Positions 21,677 to 30,305 of a DNA stretch of 40,557 bases are shown here, in pieces. The number at the start of each line of letters is the position of its first letter. Positions within the stretch are counted from its first letter, which is position 1. The position numbers were made by a program, and so were the translations under genes. Under the pieces are notes generated by a model. It ran no database searches, was not told where the DNA came from, and saw only the letters and a program-made list of their open reading frames with translations. Source of the stretch: Halomicroarcula saliterrae (lineage in GTDB: Archaea > Halobacteriota > Halobacteria > Halobacteriales > Haloarculaceae); NCBI RefSeq assembly GCF_031624395.1, contig NZ_JAMQON010000010.1:1-40557 (forward strand), written 5' to 3'.

Positions 21677-22374
21677 GGCGGTGTTTAGTTAAGCGTGAAA
21701 AGTGAGGCGGGCGAATTTCTTGGTGCTCTATGCCAGAAATCGTCCGCCTCAGCGGTAGTAGCGACTGGATAGATTTGGATTTTGTGGAACGCGAGCGGAC
21801 ACCCGAGCGAGCGATGAAGCTCGGTATTCAGATGCACGTGGCTGGTCTATCACTATCGAATACTATCTCTGTTCTTGATAATTTGGGTGTCAATCGTTCC
21901 AGAAAAGCCGTCCACGATTGGGTGCAAAAAGCCGATTTACAGCCAATCAGCGGCAAATCACCGAATCAGATTGCAGTCGACGAAACGGTGATTCGAATCA
22001 ACGATCAACAGTTCTGGCTGTACGCCGCCGCGAATCCGGCAACAAACGAAATTCTCCATCTACGGCTATTTTCGACCACTACAACCGCTCTCACCGAAAT
22101 ATTTCTCAAAGAACTGCAGCAAAAACATGATGTCGAAACCGCCGTATTTCTCGTAGATGGTGCGAAACACCTCCGAGCTGCCCTTCAACGAGCAGGCCTC
22201 CGATTTCAGACAGAACGCCACGGAAATCGGAACGCTGTCGAACGTATCTTTCGAGAAGTAAAACGACGAACCTCTTCTTTCTCAAACTGTTTCAGCCACG
22301 TCGAACCAAGTACAGCTGAAAATTGGCTCCAGAGTTTCGCTCGCTGGCACAATGCTCCAAACTAAACACGACCC
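21677..22374 (+). mobile_element. IS6-family insertion sequence
   Basis: The left end GGCGGTGTTTAGTT and the right end AACTAAACACGACC (inverted, two mismatches) bracket one transposase gene in about 700 bp. This is the size and layout of haloarchaeal IS6-family elements. No 8-bp target duplication is seen (CGTACGAG left, CCTCTGGA right), so the copy may have formed by cointegrate, deletion or recombination with the adjacent relic. Confidence 0.8.
21730..22365 (+). CDS. IS6-family transposase
   Basis: This 211-aa DDE transposase has a short N-terminal HTH region (PERAMKLGIQMHVAGLSLSNTISVLDNLGVNRSRKAVHDWVQKA) and the catalytic triad D84 (IAVDETVI), D143 (FLVDGAKH) and E171 (NAVERIFREVKRRT). 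The closing SFSNCFSHVEPSTAENWLQSFARWHN is the family's usual end. Full length and apparently active. The gene starts 50 bases inside the left end and stops at the right inverted repeat. Confidence 0.9.
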   Translation: MPEIVRLSGSSDWIDLDFVERERTPERAMKLGIQMHVAGLSLSNTISVLDNLGVNRSRKAVHDWVQKADLQPISGKSPNQIAVDETVIRINDQQFWLYAAANPATNEILHLRLFSTTTTALTEIFLKELQQKHDVETAVFLVDGAKHLRAALQRAGLRFQTERHGNRNAVERIFREVKRRTSSFSNCFSHVEPSTAENWLQSFARWHNAPN

Positions 22375-22383
22375 CTCTGGAGG

Positions 22384-22478
22384 GCGGTGTTTAGTTAAGC
22401 GCGAAAAGTGAGGCAGATGACGAACCTCCTCTTTTTCGAACTGTTTCAGCCACGTCGAACCAGAAACAGGTCACACAC
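22384..22478 (+). mobile_element. Internally deleted sister copy of the IS6 element
   Basis: Immediately after the intact element the left end appears again (GGCGGTGTTTAGTTAAGCGC, then GAAAAGTGAGGCAG), followed within 20 bases by ACGAACCTCCTC..CTGTTTCAGCCACGTCGAAC. That matches the 3' coding part of the transposase at 22266-22309. The whole middle of the gene is missing. This is a MITE-like relic or the leftover of a nested insertion and deletion. 22479-22570 shows nothing further. Confidence 0.7.
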
Positions 22479-22570
22479 TTACCGCGCCCAACGGCTACTT
22501 CTCAGAAGTCTATTAGAAAAGCCGTGCAAGACTTAGGGGGCGCACGTATCGGTTAAGATAGGGAGATTGC

Positions 22571-22966
22571 TCAGCAAATCGTGTACGTCGATGAGGGAGT
22601 ACCGTCTTCCTGAATCATCACATATGCGCCTCCATAACACTGATTCGTCTTGATAGTTACCTGCCCGGTTTCATTACGCGCAGTCCAATAGATCTGAAAC
22701 GTCTCGATACCTTCAGGAGACGCTCTATCGGTGTTGTATACCTCTCGGTCTTCGTCGGGGTCAAGTACATAACTCTGATTGTGAACGGTCTCCCCCGTCG
22801 CATTTCGTACAACAGTAATGTCGAACGATGCGCTCTCATTGCCATAGTTTTCGAGATACACTGGATGATCTGAGGCCGGTTGTTCCGAAGCGGGAGTCCC
22901 CATACATCCAGTTACGAATAATATCGCTGTGAAAGCACAGAACGCCTTCAGCCAGCGGTCTCGCAT
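22571..22966 (-). CDS. Small lipoprotein, secreted
   Basis: The 131-aa product has a signal peptide (RDRWLKAFCAFTAILFV) ending in a lipobox TGC at Cys21, so it should be lipid-anchored outside the membrane. The mature part is a single beta-rich domain (VYLENYGNESASFDITVVRNATGETVHNQSYVLDPDEDREVYN, then FQIYWTARNETGQVTIKTNQC) with several N-x-S/T sites and two late cysteines. Haloarchaea encode many such small immunoglobulin-like lipoproteins of unknown role. It stands alone. Confidence 0.7.
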   Translation of the reverse strand: MRDRWLKAFCAFTAILFVTGCMGTPASEQPASDHPVYLENYGNESASFDITVVRNATGETVHNQSYVLDPDEDREVYNTDRASPEGIETFQIYWTARNETGQVTIKTNQCYGGAYVMIQEDGTPSSTYTIC

Positions 22967-23104
22967 GACTTGAGCATATAGTAATCAGCATGAATACTTT
23001 CTGTTGAATACGCATTCGTACCAAGCGGTCGTTTCGTCCCATTTACCACCGGATAATAGGATTTCGACAGAAATAGCTTAGCGACCCACCGGTTCAGAGC
23101 TGAA

Positions 23105-23130
23105 TTTATCTCTCCCTGCTGGATGAGGAG
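23105..23130 (+). promoter_or_regulatory. Backbone element copy j, before the MoxR gene
   Basis: TTTATCTCTCCC, then TGCTGGAT and GAGGAG. TTTG is TTTA here and the last block is GAGGAG, but the spacing and flanking CTGA fit. It lies 28 bases before the ATG at 23159 and decides for that start over one at 23123. Confidence 0.5.
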
Positions 23131-23158
23131 TGCAGAACATGCCTCCACACATAGAAGC

Positions 23159-24772
23159 ATGTCTATCAATTCATCCACGACACAGACGAGTAGCGATGGG
23201 TCTCCGGAGGGACAGCGGGTTCTCTCCCACTTAGTCCACCGACTCCTGCGAGCCGAAGGAGGGAGTGTACCTGTCGAACGGGTCACGCTCAGAGTCTCGG
23301 ATTTCACTGACTTGAGCGACCAGCAAGCAGCAGACCTCATCGACGAAGGAGAGAAGAGCGGAATATACACACTCACACGCTCGAGTGGCGGTAGCGCAAC
23401 TATCGACAACGTCGTTCCCCAGGGAGAGGAACCGGAGGTGATTACCGCCGCATTTGGTCAGGGTCCACCAGACGACACTGTTGACTTCCGTATAATCGGT
23501 GTCGTAACTGATTCAATCAACGATGCACTCCAGGAAGCCGGCTACACTGACTTGGGGGCCCTCTCGGAGGCAGACATCGACGACCTCACACACTTGACTA
23601 GTACCCTCACTGAGAGCCGAGCTGAGGCTATTGTTGCGGAAGCTAAGCAACACGTTCCCGTTGGTCATACGCTGGCCGAGCGAGCGGCGTCGTACTATGC
23701 TCAGCGAAGCAATCCAGCAAGTGGCGTGGGTGAGGCCCGCGTTACTGATTTAACCAACATTACAGAGACAGTCGGTGAGCCGCGCTACCTCTCTAAAGGA
23801 TGGGATGCTGGCGATGAACGCGGGATGTACGTATCTGATGTCGGTCGCAACACGACTAAGCCAGTTCCGACTGGATTGCACATCCTCGATAATCCGGACT
23901 ACCCAGGTGTTCCCAAAGCAGAGACTCATCCCGATGCCAGCTACGATGCCCTGCCTGTTGGCGAGGATGGAGCAGTTATCCCTCCCGCTGTCCCCATCGA
24001 TCCGCGTCTTCAGCTCCCACTTGACGAACTCATTGCGAAGAAACTCGCACGAGGGCTCGTTCCTATCCGAGTGGTAGGCCCGCGAGGGTCGGGGAAGAAC
24101 TATCTTATCAAGTACCTCTGCCACAAGACAAATCGTGGCTATCAGTCCATCGACGTCGACCGGGCGACGGAGCCCGAGGACCTCTTTGGGCCACTTGTTC
24201 CCGACGGCGACGTGATCATCCCACGCAACGGCGCCGTGAAACAGGGGCTGATCAACGGCGATACAATCGTCATCAACGAGTTCCCTGTCATGCAAGCCGG
24301 GGCAGCGATTGCGCTGCACCGACTCCTGAACGAGGGGACACTCCTGGTCAAGAGCCACGGCGAACTTGTCGAACCACACCCCTCGGCGCGACTCATCATC
24401 ACGATGAATCCGCCAACCAGAGAATACAGAGACTCGGAACCGATGAACTCGGCGACGAGAGGGCGCTTTCGGTCGTTCGAGCAACCGTACATCCAAGATA
24501 TCGACGAGGAAGTCGAGACATTGTATCCGCAGGTCAACGGTGACACCGAAGTTGTGGACCGTACGACCCTGAAGCGAATCGTCCGGTTTGCTCACAAGAC
24601 CCGCGAAAACGAGAACTGGCCGACTCTCAGCACACGGAATCTCACAATCCTCTGTGAGCACATCGAAGACGGAGCATCCCCGAAAGCCGCTACAAAGAAT
24701 GAACTCTGGGCTGTGGCAGAACCCAATCAGTACCCGGAAGATGCTCACGAGACGCTGAACGATATTTTGTGA
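23159..24772 (+). CDS. MoxR-type AAA+ ATPase with wHTH and HhH domains
   Basis: The 537-aa protein starts with a winged-helix-like domain (VLSHLVHRLLRAEGGSVPVERVTLRVSDF..AADLIDEGEKSGIYTLTRSSG). A helix-hairpin-helix region follows at about 115-170 (VVTDSINDALQEAGYTDLGALSEADIDDLTHLTSTLTESRAEAIVAEA). The C-terminal half is an AAA+ module: Walker A GPRGSGKN (307-314), a Walker B-like TIVINEF in which the usual Asp is Asn373 before Glu374, sensor 1 in LIITMNPP, and an arginine-finger candidate ATRGRFRSF. MoxR ATPases act with vWA proteins as chaperone-like remodellers; the vWA gene of this window is 2.7 kb downstream and shares the same element. The wHTH and HhH suggest action on DNA. Asn in Walker B is odd for an active ATPase. 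Confidence 0.8.
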   Translation: MSINSSTTQTSSDGSPEGQRVLSHLVHRLLRAEGGSVPVERVTLRVSDFTDLSDQQAADLIDEGEKSGIYTLTRSSGGSATIDNVVPQGEEPEVITAAFGQGPPDDTVDFRIIGVVTDSINDALQEAGYTDLGALSEADIDDLTHLTSTLTESRAEAIVAEAKQHVPVGHTLAERAASYYAQRSNPASGVGEARVTDLTNITETVGEPRYLSKGWDAGDERGMYVSDVGRNTTKPVPTGLHILDNPDYPGVPKAETHPDASYDALPVGEDGAVIPPAVPIDPRLQLPLDELIAKKLARGLVPIRVVGPRGSGKNYLIKYLCHKTNRGYQSIDVDRATEPEDLFGPLVPDGDVIIPRNGAVKQGLINGDTIVINEFPVMQAGAAIALHRLLNEGTLLVKSHGELVEPHPSARLIITMNPPTREYRDSEPMNSATRGRFRSFEQPYIQDIDEEVETLYPQVNGDTEVVDRTTLKRIVRFAHKTRENENWPTLSTRNLTILCEHIEDGASPKAATKNELWAVAEPNQYPEDAHETLNDIL

Positions 24773-24868
24773 ATCTGCCTACGGCGGGAAGGGAGGTAGC
24801 CACTATCCGTCGTCATACTTACTTGCCCATCTTCTGTCTGTGTTACGTACTGCTATCAAATCGCGCAC

Positions 24869-25792
24869 TCATGGCGTCACCTCGTACTTTTCAGCTAGTT
24901 CCTGGAAGTCCTCCCACTCGGGAAGTCGAGACGTCCGCTGGTCTCCGCTGGTGTCGAGGTATGTGCAAAGATCGTCGACGACGTCGTCGACGCCGTACTT
25001 GGTGGCCTGAGCTCGGAGTTCGTCCCTGTCGATACTGGCGTGACTGAGCAAGAGTAGGCAATATGACTGAGCCCGTGCACCCGAATCAATCACGAGCATA
25101 TGGCAGCACAATATCTCCGGTGAGAGTTCACTCATCGTCTTCGAATAGAGGTAGTATCGGCGGTCACGGGCCAACAGCGGCAGGTCATATCGCTGGAATT
25201 GGTCCGGCCCTGTCGGAATGAAGTGTTCTTCGGTAATCTCAGTCGTCGTCTGGACAAGGAACTCGTCGAGGGCTTCCCACAGAATGGTGTACGTGTTGGC
25301 CTGTTGTTCGACAGTCTGGCGGTGACCGTGATGGGCAAGCTCACGAGCGAATGCACTCAACTGTTCGAAGCCGTCATTCAGTGCGTACGTCCCATTGTCG
25401 GTTTGGTAGACGATTCCCCGATGCTGAAGCGGGGAAAGCGCACGGTGGACGCTACTCCTGTGGACATCGGTGTGACGTGCGAGATCAGTTACAGTCCGTG
25501 GGGTATCGAGAAAGTAGCAAACACGGAGAGCAGCCCCTGACAACAGCTCCGGCCAGTCAATGTGTGAATACTGCTGCGTGAGAGCGGCGAGTAATTCGAG
25601 TGCTTTTGCGTCCGATAGTCGAATCTGCTTTGTCTTTCCTTGTCGACGTGTCTCGACGAGTCCAGACGTTTCGAGCTGTTCGACGAGTTTTGAGGTATAG
25701 CTGAGACTTCGATCGAGATTCGCCGCGAGCTCAGAGACCGTCTGCTCACCGCGGAGGGCAGTGAGGGCGCGAATCTCGCCTTCTGTGAGCAT
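24869..25792 (-). CDS. Regulator with two winged helices (MarR/ArsR-like)
   Basis: The 307-aa protein has one wHTH at residues 1-60 (EGEIRALTALRGEQTVSELAANLDRSLSYTSKLVEQLETSGLVETRRQGKTKQIRLSD) and a second at about 88-145 (LRVCYFLDTPRTVTDLARHTDVHRSSVHRALSPLQHRGIVYQTDNGTYALND). A C-terminal helical domain follows (SKTMSELSPEILCCHMLVIDSGARAQSYCLLLLSHASIDRDELRAQATKYGVDDVVDDLC). Proteins of this layout often precede a nucleotidyltransferase as the antitoxin of a two-gene module in haloarchaea, but no partner is adjacent here, so it may be an orphan. A TATA box lies about 25-30 bases upstream. The family call is recognition of architecture only. Confidence 0.7.
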   Translation of the reverse strand: MLTEGEIRALTALRGEQTVSELAANLDRSLSYTSKLVEQLETSGLVETRRQGKTKQIRLSDAKALELLAALTQQYSHIDWPELLSGAALRVCYFLDTPRTVTDLARHTDVHRSSVHRALSPLQHRGIVYQTDNGTYALNDGFEQLSAFARELAHHGHRQTVEQQANTYTILWEALDEFLVQTTTEITEEHFIPTGPDQFQRYDLPLLARDRRYYLYSKTMSELSPEILCCHMLVIDSGARAQSYCLLLLSHASIDRDELRAQATKYGVDDVVDDLCTYLDTSGDQRTSRLPEWEDFQELAEKYEVTP

Positions 25793-25813
25793 ACTGTTGC
25801 ATAATAGCGAATC

Positions 25814-25825
25814 AATATATAAATC
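25814..25825 (-). promoter_or_regulatory. TATA box of the two-wHTH regulator
   Basis: On the minus strand GATTTATATATT lies 22-33 bases before the ATG, the spacing of a leaderless haloarchaeal promoter. Confidence 0.5.
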
Positions 25826-25849
25826 ACTTCGGTATTTTGCAACGCCAAA

Positions 25850-25872
25850 CCGCTATTTCATAGCGGGTTTTT
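25850..25872 (+). terminator. Hairpin with T-run
   Basis: CCGCTAT-TTC-ATAGCGG (perfect seven-pair stem) is followed by GTTTTTT. It has terminator form for + strand transcription, yet no + strand gene lies just upstream, so it may block read-through from outside or be an element end. I see no supported gene in 25793-26195; a 107-aa minus-strand frame there looks like chance. Confidence 0.35.
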
Positions 25873-26195
25873 TACCATCGCCGAACTGATAACAGGTGTC
25901 CCCACCAGTACTGATTTAGAGAGCGCGAGTCCGGTCAGTACAGGCCATGGATGTCTCGTTTGTTTCTCTGCTTCCAGCATGGATAGGAGTACTTGGTCTT
26001 CACCATCCTTATATAGCCAGAGTGACATTCTACTGTACGGAATCACAGTTTCACACTGTGCGTTTGTCCCGACGATGAAGGGGCCGCTTGAACCGGGTCT
26101 ACCGGACGTGCAGGGGGTTATCCCTTGTTCTCTTCGCGTGGTCGTCACGCGGAACGCCTTAACAAACTCCGCATTCCGCACTACGAGCCACCACT

Positions 26196-26384
26196 ATGTC
26201 ACAAACCACCGACTCGGCGTCACTCGACAGCATGTTCGACGCCCTACGAAACCCGTACCGCCGACGAATCATGCTCGCTATCTCGGACCACAATCCACGC
26301 GATATAACTGAATTTACCCAAAACAAATTCGCATCCCCCACATTGGTCAATACAAGTGAACCAGTGAGAGAGACTGGTGATTGA
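26196..26384 (+). pseudogene. Truncated haloarchaeal HTH regulator
   Basis: The first ~40 residues (MSQTTDSASLDSMFDALRNPYRRRIMLAISDHNPRD) match the start of the common small haloarchaeal ArsR/DUF7344-type regulators, which run to about 100-120 aa. After FTQNKFAS the frame no longer resembles the family and stops at residue 62. It lacks the recognition helix and wing, which suggests an internal deletion. A complete domain is not recoverable in the other frames. Confidence 0.55.
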
Positions 26385-26409
26385 GCGGCTTGAAGTCATT
26401 TTTTGGTTC

Positions 26410-26790
26410 TTACGTATTATCCTTTATTATCTGTCGGCATGATTCAATGAATTCAACCAAGTCTCGACCGGCGTCTCGCGAAATGCTAATGAGAATTATT
26501 TCTGATTCTGAATATGGGAACTGAATTATACACGCGTTCTCATGGTAGTCAACTAGAGCACGTCGTTCCCCTACCGGTTTACCTTCAAGTCCGGGTGATA
26601 GAAATGGATCTTGAAGCCGGAATGTGTTTACGACTTCTCTGTATCCTTCTTTTGTATATTCTTGTTGTAGATCGTCATTGAGATAGTGGATGTCGAAATC
26701 GTCGTTCTTGATAATGACTACTGTCCGAAGACCGTGGCCAATGCGGTCATAGATGTACTCTGCAAGTATTTCTGCTGCCTGTTCGACCAT
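26410..26790 (-). CDS. DUF7522-like hypothetical protein
   Basis: The 126-aa protein follows the layout of a widespread haloarchaeal small family: an N-terminal helix (AAEILAEYIYDRIGHGLRTVVIIKNDDFDIHYLNDDLQQEY), a central charged helix, then two strands (ENACIIQFPYSESEIILISISRDAGRDL) and a final helix. The paired motif 'LRTVxxFxxxDxxxxYLRDDL' supports the DUF7522 call. The function is unknown. It is adjacent to the broken HTH gene, which ends 26 bases away on the other strand. Confidence 0.6.
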   Translation of the reverse strand: MVEQAAEILAEYIYDRIGHGLRTVVIIKNDDFDIHYLNDDLQQEYTKEGYREVVNTFRLQDPFLSPGLEGKPVGERRALVDYHENACIIQFPYSESEIILISISRDAGRDLVEFIESCRQIIKDNT

Positions 26791-27411
26791 ACAGCATTTT
26801 AATACCGGCCAGAATATAGTTACTTCTAACTGGATCTGTCATTATGGTAGACTACTCGGCCTTTCGCGTATCCCTGTGTAAAAAATTCGCCCGAATCTCA
26901 GTGCAGAAGCAGACACCGATACACCAGAAGGGAGGTTTCTCGGGGACCGAATCTTGAACGCACGCGACTCAATACCGGCTTCAGTATCTAATTACTGTCA
27001 TAGGCATTATTGGCTTTGTTGTAATCCTCAGAAGATGATACATTCTGACTCTGTGCGGTCAATACAAGCCAGTGAAGACTTGCTTCGTCACACTGACTTT
27101 GACCACTTGTGGTTACACTTTGAACACTCGAAATTATGGAACGCTTCCCCATCTTTGTTTTCTGTTCCCGTCGATGCGGCGAGAGGATATTCACATTCTG
27201 GGCACGCCGTAGTGGGCATATTGACCGTTTATCCCATACACAGAAACATCTATTGCCATGTTGGGCCGTGCAAATCACTTCGCACACCTACTGAGCAGAT
27301 AGTTCAGTAGTCTCTGAGTGAAACAAATTGAGGCATCGTGCTGACTACACTGTCTATATTCCGCACCAAAGTAAAATTTGGCGCAAAATAATATTTTTCA
27401 GGACCGGCTGG
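26791..27411. other. Gene-poor stretch with IS-end-like fragments
   Basis: No supported gene was found. GGCTTTGTTGTAATCC at 27012-27027 resembles the IS ends at 15889 and 21558. GTGCTGACTACAC at 27339-27351 is repeated at 38996-39008, and ACTGAGCAGAT nearby is the inverse of ATCTGCTCAGT at about 38929. Short Cys- and His-rich frames over 27040-27310 are unconvincing. The region probably contains remains of transposable elements, with the promoter zone of the downstream vWA gene at its end. Confidence 0.4.
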
Positions 27412-27437
27412 TTTGTGTCCCCCAACTCACAGAGGGG
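27412..27437 (+). promoter_or_regulatory. Backbone element copy i, before the HELLH-vWA gene
   Basis: TTTGTGTCCCCC, then AACTCACA and GAGGGG, with consensus spacing. It lies 25 bases before the GTG at 27462, which argues for that start; the frame is open further upstream through the element. Confidence 0.7.
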
Positions 27438-27461
27438 CGTTCCATTCAGGAGTTTTCAATC

Positions 27462-30233
27462 GTGCCGCCATCCGCCACTAAGCTCACCGCCAGAAGTATC
27501 GTCAACGAAATCAATCCCCAGGTGACTGAAGTTACTCGCCTGTCGTCCCAGCGGGCTGACCGACTGCGAGAGTTTATCTGCGGCCATCTACCTCCCGACA
27601 TATCGATCTCTGTCCGAGTCTCACTGGGTGTGCAGACCGCAGCCATGCTCCCTGCCGACGTCGACGCAGTTGTCTCATCAGATGCGACCGAAATCGAACG
27701 CAATCAAGCCGAAGCCCTCTTAGCCGATATCGATGCGGACTACTTGGTGCTGATAACGGGGAATGAGGCCGACTTAGACCGAATCCCACTCAACGATCAA
27801 CTCACTGCCGATCACGCACACCAGTTCGGACTCGCATTTCACGAACTGCTCCACATCCTCAAAACCGCTATTAGTGGCATCGGCGACCTCATCGAGGCTA
27901 GCGTCGAATCAAAGTACCACGAACAGGTTCACGACCTCATCAATATCATCGAGGATGGGGCAATCGAGTCAGAAGCGATTCACGGCGACAATTTCAGTGA
28001 CAACGCTGGCATCCGTCTGGAATTGACTCGGCGTCTCCACTCACAGACGCCAGAGGAGTTACCTGCGGACAAGTGCCTCAAATATTCTTTCTGGGACGCA
28101 GTGACTGGATATCTCTACGACAGAACTATTTTCGAGACTGGCACAATCGACTGCTTGCTCAACCCGAAGGATACACGACTCGAGTTCTTGACCGAGGTCG
28201 ATAGAGATGCGTTTCTTAACGTCCGGAAACAGCTGGATGAGATGGTCGACAGCGCCCTCAAAATACGGAGCGCAAGTCGAGAGGATACCGACCACGGACA
28301 TGATAAGACCGCTTCACTCCGCAGAGCACGGGTCGTAATCGACACCTGGAACAATGCCATCGAGCCGTTGCTCGAAGTAGACGACGAGCCCAAGCAAACT
28401 TCCAGCGAAGACGGTGCTACTGCTCCGGAAGTAGACAACAATGCTGCAAGGGGGGCTGAAGCAACCCACGAATCACAAAATGGTGATCGAGATGCAGATT
28501 CGAGCCGAAACGAAGGGGGGTTGTCAGATTCACTGACGACAGAACCCGCTGGTGACCAGGACGAGAATTTCGACACCGACGTTACACTCGACCGTCAAAC
28601 CACGGAGACGTCTGGACAGGATATCTTTGAGCAGCCGCTGATTACACCTGAGCCTGATTCGACTACACCGGGGAGGTTAGATCCGTCTGGTGGAGGCGGC
28701 GGAATTGAGCCAGAAACTGCTTCGGCATCGAATAGTTCCCCCTCCCAAAGAAGTCCAGAACGACCCTCGGATAATTTGGATAATATGGATGATCCGAGTT
28801 ATCAAGATACTGCAGGTGACCGGACTGAGGACGAAACTGTTGAACCACAAACGAAGGCGCAGGCAATCGCACAGGCGACGGAACGTGCAAGGGAGACACA
28901 GCAGGCCGATGATGGTCATCATGGGCAGGATGCGGTAGACGATGGTGACGACAAGCTGGAGTCAACAGCCAGTCAACTCACACTCGATACTTTCGAGCGA
29001 GACCGCCAACAAACCCCTGGAAATAATCCAAATTCGGAGGTTGAGGAGAGCGCCGGCGACGCCGAAGGAGGTTCGACGAATCTTCCCAGTCCCGATTTAC
29101 AAGGGTCGATATCATCACCTGACGCTGAGAGCAACCGTGATGACGCGGAGATGGGGCAGAGTGGCGGAGTCGATAGTATGGCCCCCGAACTGCCAAGCGT
29201 CGCTGAAATCCCATCAGGACCGGCTCACGGCCAGCAAGAAGATAGCTCCTCGAGAGGAGATACCGAGACCTTCGAGACGGCGCTCTCTCAAGACAAGCGA
29301 GCAGCCCACGGTGAAGCCACAAGAAATGGTATCGATGAAGAGGCCCTCGAAATTGAATTCGAGGCGCTAGCGGACCAATTCGCACGTGAGACAGGAGAAG
29401 AGCAGGAGAAATCGTCCGCTCCCTTAGAACAAGATGAAGGCTCGGCAGGCGGCCCCGGCAGCCTTGAGGAATTGAATGTCTTGCCAGTGGGTGGAACTCC
29501 CGTTCCGAGAAACGAGTGGGCTGACGTAGAGAAAAGTGCTGAGCGGGTCGGAGACACGCTCGATATGTATCTCAGGTTAGATCGGCGAAAGAGTGTTCGT
29601 CGAGGACTCACAGCCGGCGCGTACGACACCAGGGCAGGACATCGGTTGGCAATCGGAGACCCTCGTGTGTGTAAAAGTCGGACCCTCGGAAACGAGAAGC
29701 AGTACTCCTTGGTCCTTATTCTCGATCGGTCGGGGTCGATGCGGAGAGGGACACCCGCAAAAATTGATGTCGCCACGAAAGCCGTCGCACGATTCGCTGT
29801 CGCAGCCGAAGGGCTGGGAATCAACGTTGCAATCGTCGACTTCATCGACAACGAAGCCCGTCTTGCCAAGCCGTTCAGTGTCGACAGCAGGCACCTCCAG
29901 GCAACGTTGCTCGATACCTCCTGTGGCGGTGGGACGCCTCTGGCAGACGCTATCTCACTTGGGAACCAACTAGTGGAAACACAGCGTGACGAGCCGCTTA
30001 TCATCACAATGACGGATGGACTCCCCAGTGACAGCGACGATGTCGAAGTTCAGATTCGGGACTCAATCGCTCCAGTCTGTTCGCTGACGCTCGCAACGGA
30101 TTGTACCCCTGGGTCTCCTCCAGCTAGAGCAGAAGAACTAGCCCCGTATTTCGAGCGGGAGTCAGTAATCTACTCGGCCGAACGGCTTGATGATCGGCTA
30201 GAACAGTTCGCGAGTTTGCTCGCGGGCTTTTAG
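27462..30233 (+). CDS. Giant protein: HELLH metalloprotease-like N-terminus and C-terminal vWA domain
   Basis: The 923-aa protein has three parts. Residues 1-300 contain FHELLHILK with an HExxH zinc-protease motif at 127-131, followed by a downstream acid-rich IINIIEDGAIESE helix that could supply the third ligand. Residues about 310-690 are a disordered acidic linker rich in Asp, Glu, Ser and Gln. The C-terminal third is a von Willebrand A domain with the MIDAS motif DRSGS (755-759), the TDG motif (851-853) and the strands LVLILD, VAIVDFI and LIITMTDG. Such combinations resemble the CobT/ViaA-like vWA partners of MoxR ATPases. The start is the GTG at 27462 after CAGGAG. Confidence 0.8.
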   Translation: MPPSATKLTARSIVNEINPQVTEVTRLSSQRADRLREFICGHLPPDISISVRVSLGVQTAAMLPADVDAVVSSDATEIERNQAEALLADIDADYLVLITGNEADLDRIPLNDQLTADHAHQFGLAFHELLHILKTAISGIGDLIEASVESKYHEQVHDLINIIEDGAIESEAIHGDNFSDNAGIRLELTRRLHSQTPEELPADKCLKYSFWDAVTGYLYDRTIFETGTIDCLLNPKDTRLEFLTEVDRDAFLNVRKQLDEMVDSALKIRSASREDTDHGHDKTASLRRARVVIDTWNNAIEPLLEVDDEPKQTSSEDGATAPEVDNNAARGAEATHESQNGDRDADSSRNEGGLSDSLTTEPAGDQDENFDTDVTLDRQTTETSGQDIFEQPLITPEPDSTTPGRLDPSGGGGGIEPETASASNSSPSQRSPERPSDNLDNMDDPSYQDTAGDRTEDETVEPQTKAQAIAQATERARETQQADDGHHGQDAVDDGDDKLESTASQLTLDTFERDRQQTPGNNPNSEVEESAGDAEGGSTNLPSPDLQGSISSPDAESNRDDAEMGQSGGVDSMAPELPSVAEIPSGPAHGQQEDSSSRGDTETFETALSQDKRAAHGEATRNGIDEEALEIEFEALADQFARETGEEQEKSSAPLEQDEGSAGGPGSLEELNVLPVGGTPVPRNEWADVEKSAERVGDTLDMYLRLDRRKSVRRGLTAGAYDTRAGHRLAIGDPRVCKSRTLGNEKQYSLVLILDRSGSMRRGTPAKIDVATKAVARFAVAAEGLGINVAIVDFIDNEARLAKPFSVDSRHLQATLLDTSCGGGTPLADAISLGNQLVETQRDEPLIITMTDGLPSDSDDVEVQIRDSIAPVCSLTLATDCTPGSPPARAEELAPYFERESVIYSAERLDDRLEQFASLLAGF

Positions 30234-30263
30234 CCCCAGTTAGACGTCTGAGATCACCGCTAG

Positions 30264-30288
30264 TTTGTGGCCCCCAGTGGGGTGAGGG
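30264..30288 (+). promoter_or_regulatory. Backbone element copy g, before the SWIM gene
   Basis: TTTGTGGCCCCC, then AGTGGGGT and GAGGG. This is a near-ideal match lying 17 bases before the ATG and 31 bases after the vWA gene's stop. Confidence 0.7.
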
Positions 30289-30305
30289 CGCTTCGTCCGA
30301 ACTCC

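Noticed and set aside
23750-23759. A single TTAACCAACA inside the MoxR gene
   Set aside because: It lacks the opposing TGTTGGTTAA arm found at the other two sites, so it is likely a coding coincidence.
23750-24748. A 332-aa minus-strand frame inside the MoxR gene
   Set aside because: The + strand shows Walker A, sensor and HhH motifs in order; the reverse frame is basic and patternless, as expected of a shadow.
26068-26086. TTTGTCCCGACGATGAAGGGG resembling the backbone element
   Set aside because: The spacing from TTTG to the G-block is shorter than in all other copies, the last block is not GAGGG, and no backbone gene follows.
25858-26181. A 107-aa minus-strand frame and overlapping + frames
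   Set aside because: There is no family pattern, no clear promoter and no acidic bias; treated as chance.
29288-30007. A 239-aa minus-strand frame opposite the vWA domain
   Set aside because: It is Ser/Arg-rich antisense of a well-supported vWA domain with MIDAS residues.
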